Shown here in pieces: positions 1 through 8,760 of a stretch of 64,000 bases of DNA. How positions within the stretch are numbered: position 1 is the first letter of the stretch; every line of letters begins with the position of its first letter. Made by a program: the position numbers and the translations under genes. This stretch comes from Pseudorhodobacter antarcticus (GTDB lineage: Bacteria > Pseudomonadota > Alphaproteobacteria > Rhodobacterales > Rhodobacteraceae), in NCBI RefSeq assembly GCF_900110135.1, contig NZ_FOCO01000014.1:1-64000 (forward strand), in the 5' to 3' direction. Under the pieces are notes generated by a model, which was not told the origin of the DNA, made no database searches, and saw only the letters and a list, made by a program, of their open reading frames with translations.

Positions 1-2
1 TC

Positions 3-158
3 GAGCATATTTTTGGCGCGCAAGCCAACGACATGGGCGGCACCCTCGTGCGCACGATCGGTCTGGTTCGGGCCAAGGCCAAAATCGGGATGAAGAATCT
101 CACCTACAACATGCGCCGTCTCGCCCAACTGGGTCGCATCAACCCTCACCCAGCCTGA
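3..158 (+). pseudogene. IS5-family transposase, 3' end only
   Basis: The window opens inside a reading frame that gives 51 residues and a TGA stop at 156-158. The tail has the KNLTYNMRRLAQLGRI pattern that is typical of the C-terminus of IS5-family (DDE) transposases, where a conserved YNM(K/R)RL block follows the last catalytic region. The 5' part lies outside the window, so whether the element is intact cannot be judged. A run resembling an IS5-type end (AAAAATCGAGGTGCCC, near 334-349) lies downstream and may be the right end of the element. Type assigned as pseudogene only because the gene is partial here. Confidence 0.7.
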
Positions 159-659
159 AACACGGGCGAACACAGACGCAGATCATGCTGCGCATCGCCA
201 AAAACGGCCCTGAACCGAAGGTCCGCGAAGCGAAATGGGCAGCACATCATCAAACCCAAGGCAACACTCTGTCAGTTGAAGGTCGCTGACGCGCTTTGGG
301 CGGAACCTGCTATCCCGTTGCCGCGAAAACAGTCAAAAATCGAGGTGCCCATGAGTTAAGAGACCGGAACGTAAGCGCGACAAGACCACTTCGTCCGACG
401 GGCCATTTGCTGCCCCATAGTGTCCGCTATCCTAAGCGGACACTATCAATCACACTCTCTCAGCGGCAGAGCAGGCAGACCGGACGCTTACGAAGCGGTG
501 ACGGCGTGCGTGTTAATGGCGCTTCCGCGACAAAACTGGCCAATAAGGTTTTCTTCCATCCAAACGAAAGAGTCGCACCATCAAAACGTGGGATCAAACA
601 CGCTGTCTGAATTTGCGGCACGACTTCACCAATCCTGCGGTTGCCTTCATCAAACAAGA
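159..659. other. Gene-free stretch after the IS5 fragment
   Basis: About 500 bases with no convincing coding sequence. The first ~190 bases look like the non-coding right end of the upstream insertion sequence. The rest contains one strong inverted repeat (417-446) and otherwise nothing recognised. Short open frames here lack family matches, RBSs and consistent codon use. Confidence 0.6.
417..446. repeat. Perfect 12-bp inverted repeat
   Basis: ATAGTGTCCGCT (417-428) is followed by six bases and then its exact reverse complement AGCGGACACTAT (435-446). There is no T-run, so it does not look like a terminator. It could be a recombinase site, the fused ends of a lost mobile element, or an operator. 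Only the palindrome itself is seen. Confidence 0.6.
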
Positions 660-1586
660 TCAGCGGTAGATAAACGTCTCTAAATCACCTGCTTCGGTCA
701 CTTTCCCTCGATACATCCCTTCGCAGTTGAAAGGCATGGTGACGTTGCCTTGAGCATCCACCGCGATAAGGCCGCCGGACCCGTCATGCAGCGCCAAATC
801 TTGCATCACCACATGATCGGCGGCCTGCGCCAATGATTGGCCAGCGTGGCGCATCCGGGCGGCGATTTCGGCGGCAGCGGTATAGCGGATGAACACCTCG
901 CCATGCCCGGTGCCCGACACCGCGCAGGTGGCATTGTCGGCAAAGGTGCCTGCACCAATGATCGGCGTGTCGCCAATGCGCCCCGGCGATTTCGCGGTCA
1001 TCCCCCCGGTAGAGGTGGCAGCCGCAATATTGCCGTAGCCGTCACAGGCCACCGCACCAACGGTGCCGTGGCGGCGGGCGGGGTCCGTATCCTCCCGCCC
1101 TGTTTCACGCATTTTAAGGGTGGATTGCAACGCATCCCAACGCGATTGCGTAAAGAAATAATCAGCATCGCCAAAGGGCAGGCCCGCGCCCCGCGCCACG
1201 GCCAAGGCATTTGGACCAATCAGCATCACATGGTCCGTCTTCTCCATCACAGCGCGAGCGGCGCGGACGGGGTTGCGGGGGCCAAAAATGCCACCCACGG
1301 CCCCTGCCGCCCGAGTGGCGCCGTCCATAATTGCCGCGTCCATTTCCTGCTTGCCGTCCGATGTGAACACCGCGCCGCGCCCGGCATTGAACAATGGCTC
1401 ATCCTCTAGCACGCAAACGGCGGCAGTGACGGCATCGACGGCACTGCCGCCTGCCTGCAATGTGTCATGGCCCGCTTGCAACGCCGAGCGCAGGCCTGCG
1501 TGATACCGTTCCTCCAGTTCTGGGGTCAGGTTGGATTTCAGGATGGTGCCAGCGCCGCCATGAACAGCAAGAGAAAATTTGGTCAT
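660..1586 (-). CDS. Isoaspartyl peptidase / L-asparaginase (Ntn-hydrolase)
   Basis: 308-residue type-2 asparaginase of the N-terminal-nucleophile family. The precursor is expected to self-cleave before Thr175 in the HGTVGAVA motif, making an alpha and a beta chain. The downstream TSTGGMTAK block (about 191-199) and GRIGDTPIIGAGTFAD (about 203-218) are the usual substrate-site segments. These enzymes hydrolyse beta-aspartyl dipeptides and often L-asparagine in the cytoplasm. Length is normal for the family. It is the last gene of a tightly overlapping minus-strand operon; its ATG overlaps the stop of the deacetylase gene by 4 bp. In this context it probably finishes the breakdown of an imported amide or beta-aspartyl compound, which is inference. 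Confidence 0.9.
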   Translation of the reverse strand: MTKFSLAVHGGAGTILKSNLTPELEERYHAGLRSALQAGHDTLQAGGSAVDAVTAAVCVLEDEPLFNAGRGAVFTSDGKQEMDAAIMDGATRAAGAVGGIFGPRNPVRAARAVMEKTDHVMLIGPNALAVARGAGLPFGDADYFFTQSRWDALQSTLKMRETGREDTDPARRHGTVGAVACDGYGNIAAATSTGGMTAKSPGRIGDTPIIGAGTFADNATCAVSGTGHGEVFIRYTAAAEIAARMRHAGQSLAQAADHVVMQDLALHDGSGGLIAVDAQGNVTMPFNCEGMYRGKVTEAGDLETFIYR

Positions 1587-2488
1587 TTTGGTCCTTTATG
1601 GGTCAATCCGGCCTTTTCGGCGCAATAGCGCGCGATATCGGCATGGGTGGCTATCCACACGTCGCCTTTGTCGGTGATCCGTTCCAGCAAATGCTCCAGA
1701 ATAAAAATCCGGCTGCGATAGCCGGTAACATGCGGATGCATCGTCAACAAAAACAGGCCACGTTCGGCATAGGCCCCTTCAAATTCGCGCAAGAAAATAT
1801 CAAGCACATCTGCGGGCGGCGTATAGGGGCGATGTGCGCCAAACCGGTTCATCATGAAATAGACGGCATCGTCGCGGATCCATTCCACGGGCAGTTCCAC
1901 CATGCCTGTGGGTTCGCCGTTTTGCAAAATCTCATATGGGTCATCATCGGCGAAAAGGGAGCTGTCATAGATCAGCCCCATCTCACACGCGATGGTCAAC
2001 GTGTTGGGGCTGTAATCCCACGACGGCGTCCGCATGCCAACGGGGCGGGTGCCGCTGATGGTTTCCAAAGTGTCCGCGGCGCGCAGCATCAGGTCACGTT
2101 CGGTCGCCGCGTCCAGCCCGGTGTTCAGCTCGTGGATCCAGCCATGCAGGCCAATTTCATGCCCGTCCTGCGCCAGCGCGCGCTGCTCATCAGGGTGCAG
2201 CAAGGCGGCCACGGCGGGCACAAAGAAACTCGCCTTGGCCCCAAAGCGCTCCAACACTCGGCGGATACGGGGCACACCGCGCCGCGCGCCAAATTCTCCC
2301 CAACTCAGCCGCGCAACCGAATTGCCGCCATCCCGCAATTCGTTGGTTTCGTGGTCGCTGTCAAACGACAGGGCCACAGCACAGCGCGCACCACCTGGCC
2401 AAACGCTTGGCAACAGGCTGCGGCCTGCGCGAACCGCCTCCACCTTGGCGCGCCATGTGGCCTCGTCCCATGTGTGCGGGTCAGTCAT
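1583..2488 (-). CDS. Polysaccharide deacetylase / PuuE-allantoinase-like hydrolase
   Basis: 301-residue NodB-type protein. A first metal/catalytic block SFDSDHETNEL lies near residues 41-51 and the zinc-binding HEIGLHGWIHE block near 110-120. TPSWDYSP (about 154-161) and MHPHVTGYRSR near the end are seen in the cytosolic PuuE-like subgroup (allantoinase or formyl-group hydrolases) rather than in secreted chitin deacetylases, and there is no signal peptide. A C-N bond-cleaving role on a small cyclic or acylated amide is therefore more likely than sugar deacetylation. It overlaps the SDR gene upstream by 4 bp (ATGA) and the asparaginase downstream by 4 bp, so co-translation is likely. Confidence 0.85.
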   Translation of the reverse strand: MTDPHTWDEATWRAKVEAVRAGRSLLPSVWPGGARCAVALSFDSDHETNELRDGGNSVARLSWGEFGARRGVPRIRRVLERFGAKASFFVPAVAALLHPDEQRALAQDGHEIGLHGWIHELNTGLDAATERDLMLRAADTLETISGTRPVGMRTPSWDYSPNTLTIACEMGLIYDSSLFADDDPYEILQNGEPTGMVELPVEWIRDDAVYFMMNRFGAHRPYTPPADVLDIFLREFEGAYAERGLFLLTMHPHVTGYRSRIFILEHLLERITDKGDVWIATHADIARYCAEKAGLTHKGPK

Positions 2489-3240
2489 GCGTGGCCTCCA
2501 TCAACTTGCAGCGTTTGGCCTGTAATCCATTCCGCGTGATCGGAGCATAAAAACGTCACCGCCGTTGCAATATCTTGCACGCGGCCAAGGCGGCGCATGT
2601 GGATGTTCCCGATGATCTGGGCTTGGCGGTCGGGGCCAAACGCCTCCCACTGTTTTTGCGTGGCAGGGTTGGACAATACAAACCCCGGTGCCACCGAATT
2701 AACCGTGATCCCCGATGGCCCCAGTTCCATCGCCAGTTGTTTGGTCAACCCTATCAGCGCGTGTTTGGCACTGGCATAGGCTTGTATCCCCGTCAAACTC
2801 GCCTTCAACCCCGCCCCGGAGGAGATGGTGACAATCCGCCCCGCCCCGCGTGTTTTCATGGCGGGTGCAAGCGCTTGGGCGCACCACATCGCGGCATCGA
2901 CATTGGCGGCAAATATCGCGCGCCAATCGCGTTCTGGTATCTCTTGCAGCGGGCGGCCAACCTGCCCCCGCACACCGCCTGCCGCAGTGATAAGCCCGTC
3001 AATATGGCCATGCTGGGCGACTGCTTGCGCGCACAGGGCATGGGCGCTGGCCTGATGCCCCAAATCGCCCGCGTGCAGGGTAACGCGGGGCAGGCCGGCC
3101 AGATGGTCCATCCCTACGGCGTCAACGTCCAAGGCCGCCACGCTGGCCCCCGCATCAACTAAACCGCGCACAATCGCCGCGCCAATGCCCATGGCAGCCC
3201 CCGTTACGGCAAATACTTTACCCTCAAGGTTCAGCTGCAC
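2485..3240 (-). CDS. SDR-family NAD(P)-dependent oxidoreductase
   Basis: 251-residue classical short-chain dehydrogenase. The nucleotide-binding TGAAMGIGAA motif is at about residues 13-22, the NAG-equivalent AAGG near 86-89, the catalytic serine near 140-141 and the YASAK catalytic pair Tyr155/Lys159. The C-terminal WITGQTLQVDGGH ending is typical. It probably oxidises or reduces a hydroxyl/keto group of a pathway intermediate; the substrate cannot be read from sequence. The start is most likely a GTG at 3240, overlapping the ketopantoate-reductase-like gene by 10 bp; no better Met is available. Confidence 0.88.
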   Translation of the reverse strand: MQLNLEGKVFAVTGAAMGIGAAIVRGLVDAGASVAALDVDAVGMDHLAGLPRVTLHAGDLGHQASAHALCAQAVAQHGHIDGLITAAGGVRGQVGRPLQEIPERDWRAIFAANVDAAMWCAQALAPAMKTRGAGRIVTISSGAGLKASLTGIQAYASAKHALIGLTKQLAMELGPSGITVNSVAPGFVLSNPATQKQWEAFGPDRQAQIIGNIHMRRLGRVQDIATAVTFLCSDHAEWITGQTLQVDGGHA

Positions 3241-4247
3241 AGCGGCACCATCAGGTCCAGCAAATCCATGGATTGTGGCCGTTTGCCGTCCTCAATATCG
3301 TGGATCAGGTCGCACAACATGGCCAGTGCGGGGGTCGATATGCCATGGCTGCGCCCAATATCCACCAGCACACCGATTTGCGCATCCACCTCGGTTTTGC
3401 GTTTGCGAATGGCAAGGTCGCGGTAAATGCCGGAATGGGTTTTTGCGGTTTCGCGGTTATGCGCCACCATCGCGTCCAGTGCGGCGTCAATCCGGGTTAA
3501 GTCGCGCGTGCGAAACGCCTCTGGGTCAAACCCGTTAAAGCCTAAGGGCGTCACCCCTTCCGCTGCCGCAAGGGCCATCACCTCGGCCCCCAGTTGGGCA
3601 TAAACGCAGCGCGTGGCCGCAGGGTCCATCGCATCAGACATCGACGCAGGCGTAAGGGCGGTGCCAAACAACAGCGCGCCATAGCCGCATTTGCCCCAAA
3701 GATAGCCCCAGATATTGTCCGTCATCACCGCATCCGGTTCCACCAAGCGAAACAGCGCGTGCATTTCGCGCAAGCGCGGCGTGTCGCTGCCATCAAGTTC
3801 GCCCAAGGCCACAGCGGCGCGGTTGCCATAAAGGATGCGCCCCGGTTCCAGCCAATCAGCACCAAAGTTGACAAAGCAACCCAAGGTGCGATCCGCCCCA
3901 ACGTGGGATGCAATCACCCGCTCATTCAAACCATTCTGGGCCGAAACCACATAGCCATCATCCGCCAGATGGGGGGTCAGCATCGCCAGCGCGGCTTCGG
4001 TATTATGCGCCTTAACCGCCAAAATAACCCGGCGAAACTTGCCTTGCAACGTATCCGGCGTATCGGCTGGCAAGCTTTGGGCAAACGCTTCTACCGGGCC
4101 TTCAATATGCAGGCCCGCACGCATGGCGATGACGTGTTCACCCACAATATCAACCATATGCACCGCATGTCCTGCGCGCGCGAAATAGGCTCCAAGGATG
4201 CCACCAATCGCTCCAGCGCCCCAGATTAGAATCGGATCATTCGTCAT
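3231..4247 (-). CDS. Ketopantoate reductase (PanE/ApbA) family protein
   Basis: About 338 residues with an N-terminal Rossmann fold (WGAGAIGGILGAYF, residues about 9-22) and the C-terminal helical domain of 2-dehydropantoate 2-reductases. The YxWGKCGYG-type segment (about 183-191) is where the family carries its catalytic lysine. PanE makes pantoate for coenzyme A, but paralogues inside catabolic operons act on other 2-keto acids, and the setting suggests this. I chose ATG 4247, which overlaps the creatininase stop as ATGA, over the upstream TTG at 4253. Confidence 0.85.
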   Translation of the reverse strand: MTNDPILIWGAGAIGGILGAYFARAGHAVHMVDIVGEHVIAMRAGLHIEGPVEAFAQSLPADTPDTLQGKFRRVILAVKAHNTEAALAMLTPHLADDGYVVSAQNGLNERVIASHVGADRTLGCFVNFGADWLEPGRILYGNRAAVALGELDGSDTPRLREMHALFRLVEPDAVMTDNIWGYLWGKCGYGALLFGTALTPASMSDAMDPAATRCVYAQLGAEVMALAAAEGVTPLGFNGFDPEAFRTRDLTRIDAALDAMVAHNRETAKTHSGIYRDLAIRKRKTEVDAQIGVLVDIGRSHGISTPALAMLCDLIHDIEDGKRPQSMDLLDLMVPLCS

Positions 4248-4945
4248 GCCCAATCGCCTTGCAACAAGGCGCGGGTCTCATCCACCGCGACATCCCAGAT
4301 ATTCAGCATATCGGCATCGGGCTTTTGGTAATGCCCGCCGTAATTGCCATCACCGATCAAGTTGCGCACACCCGCTGCGTTGCGGTCACGCAAGCGATCA
4401 AAATCGACATAGGGTTTTTGCTCGGGCGGGGTGGGCCGCCCCTCCAGCCGGGTCCAAGGGAAGTTTTCCATCCACGAGGCATGGGATGCAATCGGGTCCA
4501 CCGCCTGCACCGCAGCCCATGTTTTGGGCGCGCGCCACCAGTCATGGAACCTGCACCGCGCCTCCGCCCGGTCCTGCATCCATTCGGCGCAAACGGGTTG
4601 CACGGGGCTGTTGCCGCCATGCCCATTGACGATCAAGATACGGCGAAACCCTGTGTCATACAGACTGTCCAAAATATCGCGCACCAAGGCGGCATAGGTG
4701 GTCAGTCGCAAGGAAACAGTGCCGGGAAACGCCATGAAATAAGGAGTCAAACCATAAGGCACCGCCGGAAACACCGGCACACCCAAAGGCCCCGCCGCAT
4801 CATTGGCAATTTTACGCGCCAAAATACTGTCCACCGACAGGCTTAGGTGGGCGTGCTGTTCCGTGCTGCCCAAAGGCAAAACGCATCGATCATCGTGCTT
4901 AAGATAGGCTTCAACCTCAGCCCAATTGCTCTCTGTTATTTTCAT
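4244..4945 (-). CDS. Creatininase-family amidohydrolase
   Basis: 233 residues from ATG 4945, which has an AGGA ribosome site 8 bases upstream. The family metal-binding region LPLGSTEQHAHLSLSVD (near residues 26-42) and the VNGHGGN motif (near 107-113) are both present. The family includes creatininase, formamide-forming amidases and mycofactocin-related peptidases; all use two metal ions to open amide or lactam bonds. The exact substrate is unknown here. The start lies inside the end of the GntR regulator gene (about 29 bp overlap), so regulator and enzyme are translationally linked. It is the first enzyme of the six-gene minus-strand operon. Confidence 0.88.
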   Translation of the reverse strand: MKITESNWAEVEAYLKHDDRCVLPLGSTEQHAHLSLSVDSILARKIANDAAGPLGVPVFPAVPYGLTPYFMAFPGTVSLRLTTYAALVRDILDSLYDTGFRRILIVNGHGGNSPVQPVCAEWMQDRAEARCRFHDWWRAPKTWAAVQAVDPIASHASWMENFPWTRLEGRPTPPEQKPYVDFDRLRDRNAAGVRNLIGDGNYGGHYQKPDADMLNIWDVAVDETRALLQGDWA

Positions 4946-5939
4946 CGCGATGTTCCTGTCTGGAGGCATTGGTTCGAATGGCGTCAACCATGGGCATCAA
5001 CTCTGCCCGCACGGCGCTGCTGTCGGGGGTGTGGCGGTATTCAATCGCATGTTGGTCATGGCGCAGCGTGTCGCGCAAATGTTCGGCCCCGGTGGAATAA
5101 ATCAGCACATCAACCCCCGCCAAAAATGCGGTCAACCCGTCAAACCCCAAAGGCAAGGTCGTGACGTGGCCAACATGCGGCGCAAAACGCGTCACCCCGC
5201 TTTTCAGCGTTGGCAAGAAATCATCGAAATACGATACCGCCGCCACGGTTGCATCAGGGGCGATGCCCGCAAGGGCGATGCGCGTCGGCTCATTCGGGAT
5301 CAGGGTCAGGCCCAAAACGGGCAACAGCCCAAACAGCCGTGCGGCCCGCGCAGTAAGCGTGTGCGGGCACACCACCAGATCGGCTTTTGGGCAATTGCCT
5401 TGCGTGATCTGCTCTATGCTCACCGCTGTCACGCTGTCGCCGTCGGGCAAATACCGCTGCAAATCGGCGGCATAGGCGCTGGTCGCCCCCAAAAACGTGC
5501 CCAAAAACAAAACACGCACAGGCGTTGGGCGCGGTGGCGTTGTCATGGACAGGCGAAAGGCGATGTCTTGGCGCGACAGGCCAAGCTGTTGGCCTGCTTG
5601 AATAAGCTCTTTGATCTGGCGTTCAAACTCCGCCATTTGCAGCATGTTGGCGGCGGGTGGCGGCGCGTGGTTTGCAACAAATGTGCCCGACCCTATCCGC
5701 CCTTCAATATGCCCCCGCTCTTGCAACCCGGCATATACCGCACTTACGGTAACCGGCGACAGGTTCAACTTGGCGGCAAGCCGGCGCACCGAGGGCAAGC
5801 GCGTGTTGGCGGGAATATCGCCCGTTGCGATGCCGTATTCCAACGCGCCCCGCAACTGCACCGACATCAGCACCGAGGACGTGGGGTCCACGGCGGCTGA
5901 AATGCGGATCATAGCGATATCTGTATCTTGCTCTGTCAT
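4917..5939 (-). CDS. GntR-family transcriptional regulator
   Basis: 340 residues. The N-terminal winged-helix (about residues 20-90) shows the GntR pattern: GDIPANTRLPSVRRLAAKL, then LSPVTVSAVYAGLQERG and the wing GRIGSGTFVAN. The long C-terminal part (about 130-330) is not a FadR or HutC domain by eye; it has repeated beta-alpha units such as VRVLFLGTFLG and ADLVVCPHTL that suggest a periplasmic-binding-like ligand domain. It sits between the catabolic operon and the divergent ABC transporter, so it likely controls both in response to the imported compound. Its stop overlaps the creatininase gene. Confidence 0.85.
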   Translation of the reverse strand: MTEQDTDIAMIRISAAVDPTSSVLMSVQLRGALEYGIATGDIPANTRLPSVRRLAAKLNLSPVTVSAVYAGLQERGHIEGRIGSGTFVANHAPPPAANMLQMAEFERQIKELIQAGQQLGLSRQDIAFRLSMTTPPRPTPVRVLFLGTFLGATSAYAADLQRYLPDGDSVTAVSIEQITQGNCPKADLVVCPHTLTARAARLFGLLPVLGLTLIPNEPTRIALAGIAPDATVAAVSYFDDFLPTLKSGVTRFAPHVGHVTTLPLGFDGLTAFLAGVDVLIYSTGAEHLRDTLRHDQHAIEYRHTPDSSAVRAELMPMVDAIRTNASRQEHRDENNREQLG

Positions 5940-6003
5940 AGTGTATTAATGATATAGAACAGTTTTTCACTCAAGACCATTTTTTGCGCAGCGCCTCATT
6001 TTC

Positions 6004-6017
6004 TTGCTATACAGCAA
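6004..6017. promoter_or_regulatory. Possible GntR operator in the divergent promoter region
   Basis: The 178-bp gap between the regulator and the transporter operon contains the short palindrome TTGCT-ATAC-AGCAA in an AT-rich stretch. Its position between divergent genes next to a GntR gene fits an operator. Five-base arms are weak evidence, so this is a suggestion. Confidence 0.3.
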
Positions 6018-6117
6018 ATGTCGCCGCAAGATTTTGTGTTTATCACAGGATAATTTCTTGACCTTGGAATTTTCTGGGGCTTAGTGTGACAGCAGATCAT
6101 AACAGTTGGAGGGAAGC

Positions 6118-7686
6118 ATGTTGAAAACTACCTTAAGGTCGGGCGTTGCCGTTTTGGCGGTGCTGGCGGCTGCCCCGATGGCCCTATCGCAGGACCTAAG
6201 CTTGGGTCTGCGCGCTGGCCCCGATTCTATTGACCCGCATTGGTCCACGCTGGGCAGCCAAGCCGAAGCGTTGCGCCATGTGTTTGATACGCTGGTCGAT
6301 GTCGATGAAACCTTGCAGCTGATGCCCGGCTTGGCCGTAAGCTGGACAGCAATCGACGACACGACTTGGGAATTTAAGATGCGCGAAGGCGTGAGGTTCC
6401 ACGATGGAACAGATTTTGACGCCGAAGATGTTAAATTCTCCATCGAACGGATTCCCGTTGTGACCGGCCCAATGCCGATGACGCTCTACACCAAATATGT
6501 GGACAGCGTGGAGGTGGTCGATCCAACGACCCTACGCATCAAGACCAAAGGCATGGCACCGTCCCTGCCCAACGACTTCACCCGCCTATTTGTCGTCCCA
6601 TCTGAAACCGGAATGGACGCCCGCAATGAGGAGTTCAATTCAGGCGCCAAAGCGATCGGCACCGGGCCTTATACCTTTATCAGCTGGGTGCCAAAAGGCG
6701 ATTTGGTGCTGAAACGGTTTGACGGCTATTGGGGCGGCGCGCCTGCGTGGGAAAACGTAACACGGAAAGAAATTCCCGATGATGCCGCAAGGGTGGCCGC
6801 GTTGAAATCGGGGCAGGTTGATATGATCAACTATGTCCCCGCGACCGATTATCTGTCGATGAAAAATGACAGTTCGTTGGACACGTTCGTTTCCGACTCT
6901 GTTTACATCCTGAACATCGCACCCTCGGTCAAGGATGTGGAACCGCAGCCGATCAAAGTGAATGGCGTCGAAGTGGACGGCAACCCGTTGCAAGATTTGC
7001 GCGTGCGCAAGGCGCTGGATTTGGCCATCAACCGCGATGTGTTGGTCAATGTGGTGCTGGAAGGGTTGGGAACACCCGCAAACCAGTTAATGCCAGCAGG
7101 CTTCTTTGGCTTTTCCGCTGATCTGCCCGCAGCCCCCTATGATATCGAACAAGCCAAGGCGCTGCTCACCGAGGCAGGCTATCCCGACGGGTTTGAAATT
7201 GATTTCACCTGCACCAACAACCGTGTGCCCGGCGATGCCGTGGTGTGCGAGGCATTGGCGCAGATGTGGTCACGCCTTGGGCTGAAGGTGAACGCGCAAG
7301 CGCTGAACGGCACGGTCTATTTCCCTGCCGCCGCGCGCGAAGAATTCACCATGACCATGTCAGCATGGGGCACCCTAACGGGCGAGGCCGCGTATACTTA
7401 CGGCGCTTTGGTCCATACCAAAGACCCGGAAAAAGGCTTTGGCAACTTCAACCGCTCCGGCTATTCCAACGCCGAATTTGACCGTGTTTTTGGCGAAGGC
7501 TCGCAAACCCTCGACCCCGAGGCGCGCCGCAAATTGTACGAGCAAGCATCGGTTATCGCGATGGAAGACCGCGCGTTGATCCCGACAGTGGTCTTGCAAT
7601 CGGTCTGGGCGTCCAAAGCAGGCATGTTGAACCTGACACCGCGGATTGACCAGGAAACGCGGGCCTACGCGATCACGCCAAAGTAA
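6118..7686 (+). CDS. Peptide/nickel-type ABC transporter substrate-binding protein
   Basis: 522 residues from ATG 6118, which follows a strong GGAGGGAAGC ribosome site; the alternative TTG at 6106 is not needed. The N-terminus (MLKTTLRSGVAVLAVLAAAPMALSQ) is a Sec signal peptide cleaved near ALSQ. The body is a family-5 (DppA/OppA-like) solute-binding protein: MREGVRFHDGTDFDAEDVKFS near residue 90, RRLYEQA-type C-terminal segment. It binds a small peptide or peptide-like ligand in the periplasm and delivers it to the permeases encoded just downstream. A hairpin terminator after the gene separates it from the permeases. Confidence 0.93.
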   Translation: MLKTTLRSGVAVLAVLAAAPMALSQDLSLGLRAGPDSIDPHWSTLGSQAEALRHVFDTLVDVDETLQLMPGLAVSWTAIDDTTWEFKMREGVRFHDGTDFDAEDVKFSIERIPVVTGPMPMTLYTKYVDSVEVVDPTTLRIKTKGMAPSLPNDFTRLFVVPSETGMDARNEEFNSGAKAIGTGPYTFISWVPKGDLVLKRFDGYWGGAPAWENVTRKEIPDDAARVAALKSGQVDMINYVPATDYLSMKNDSSLDTFVSDSVYILNIAPSVKDVEPQPIKVNGVEVDGNPLQDLRVRKALDLAINRDVLVNVVLEGLGTPANQLMPAGFFGFSADLPAAPYDIEQAKALLTEAGYPDGFEIDFTCTNNRVPGDAVVCEALAQMWSRLGLKVNAQALNGTVYFPAAAREEFTMTMSAWGTLTGEAAYTYGALVHTKDPEKGFGNFNRSGYSNAEFDRVFGEGSQTLDPEARRKLYEQASVIAMEDRALIPTVVLQSVWASKAGMLNLTPRIDQETRAYAITPK

Positions 7687-7697
7687 GCCATACCGCG

Positions 7698-7733
7698 AAA
7701 GGCGGCGCGCAAATGCTTGCGCCGCCTTTTTTA
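7698..7733 (+). terminator. Rho-independent terminator/attenuator after the binding-protein gene
   Basis: AAAGGCGGCGC pairs with GCGCCGCCTTT around a GCAA/TTGC inner stem and ends in a run of six T. It lies between the substrate-binding protein and permease genes of one transporter, so it probably lowers permease expression relative to the binding protein. Confidence 0.85.
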
Positions 7734-7785
7734 TGTGTGGCAAATTTTGGCCACAGCCTGCCTGCAACAAGCGCGAGGTTTTCGG

Positions 7786-8760
7786 ATGTTTGGCTATCTT
7801 GTTGGGCGGCTGTCACAGGCTGTTGTCGTGGTTTTTGTGATGTCGGTGATCGTGTTTGTCGGGGTCTATGCCATCGGCAACCCGATTGACGTGATGATCG
7901 ACCCCGGCGCGACTGCCGAAATTAGGGAAAACCTAATCCGGCAATATGGGTTGGATCAACCCTTGTGGCGGCAATATTTCACTTTTGTCGGCAATGTGTT
8001 CCAAGGCGATCTGGGGCGGTCGATGGTCTATAACATCTCGGTTACCTCGCTGGTGTTTTCGCGCCTGCCCGCGACGTTGGAACTGGTTTTGGTGTCCGTC
8101 ACCATCGCCGCCGTGATCGGCATCCCCGCCGGGCTTTACGCGGGCTACCGCCCCAACAGCATCGCCGCCAAGCTGATTATGGCGCTTTCGGTGCTTGGCT
8201 TTTCGGTCCCAACCTTTTGGATCGGAATGCTTTTGATCATGGCCTTCGCGGTGGAACTCGGCTGGCTGCCCTCAGGCGGGCGCGGCGAGGTGGGCAATTT
8301 CTTGTGGTTCCAAACCTCACTCGCCACAACAAACGGCTGGTCGCATGTCATTTTGCCCGCGATCAACTTGTCGCTGTTCAAACTCGGCCTGCTCATCCGC
8401 CTCACCCGCGCGGGCATGGTCGAGGCGATGGGCGCCGAATATGTGCGCTTTGCCCGCGCCCAAGGGCTGCCGGACCGCCAGATCGTGTTCAGCCATATCC
8501 TGCGCAACATCTCCATCCCCGTGGTGACGGTGTTCGGGCTGGAACTAGGGTCCACGCTGGCCTTTGCGGTGGTCACCGAAACCGTGTTCAACTGGCCCGG
8601 CATTGGCAAGCTGATCATCGACAGCATCTTGCAACTCGACCGCCCCGTGATGGTGTCCTACCTCGTGATGGTCGTGATTTTGTTCGTCATCATCAACCTG
8701 ACCGTGGACCTGATCTATGCGCGGCTTGACCCGCGCGTGCGGCTGAAAGGCGGTTCCTGA
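7786..8760 (+). CDS. ABC transporter permease (DppB type)
   Basis: 324 residues from ATG 7786 (MFGYLVGRL...); the open frame extends upstream to 7717 but that part lies in the terminator. Six membrane segments are visible, beginning with an N-terminal anchor at about residues 9-30. The EAA-like loop LIRLTRAGMVEAMGAEYVRFA RAQG (around residues 205-228), which contacts the ATPase, is well conserved. This is the first half of the inner-membrane channel of the peptide-type importer. The next permease starts at its stop codon. Confidence 0.92.
   Translation: MFGYLVGRLSQAVVVVFVMSVIVFVGVYAIGNPIDVMIDPGATAEIRENLIRQYGLDQPLWRQYFTFVGNVFQGDLGRSMVYNISVTSLVFSRLPATLELVLVSVTIAAVIGIPAGLYAGYRPNSIAAKLIMALSVLGFSVPTFWIGMLLIMAFAVELGWLPSGGRGEVGNFLWFQTSLATTNGWSHVILPAINLSLFKLGLLIRLTRAGMVEAMGAEYVRFARAQGLPDRQIVFSHILRNISIPVVTVFGLELGSTLAFAVVTETVFNWPGIGKLIIDSILQLDRPVMVSYLVMVVILFVIINLTVDLIYARLDPRVRLKGGS

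Noticed and set aside
1460-2539. A 359-codon plus-strand open frame over the deacetylase gene
   Set aside because: No family features and no ribosome site; the minus-strand gene has the NodB motifs and overlaps its neighbours as operon genes do.
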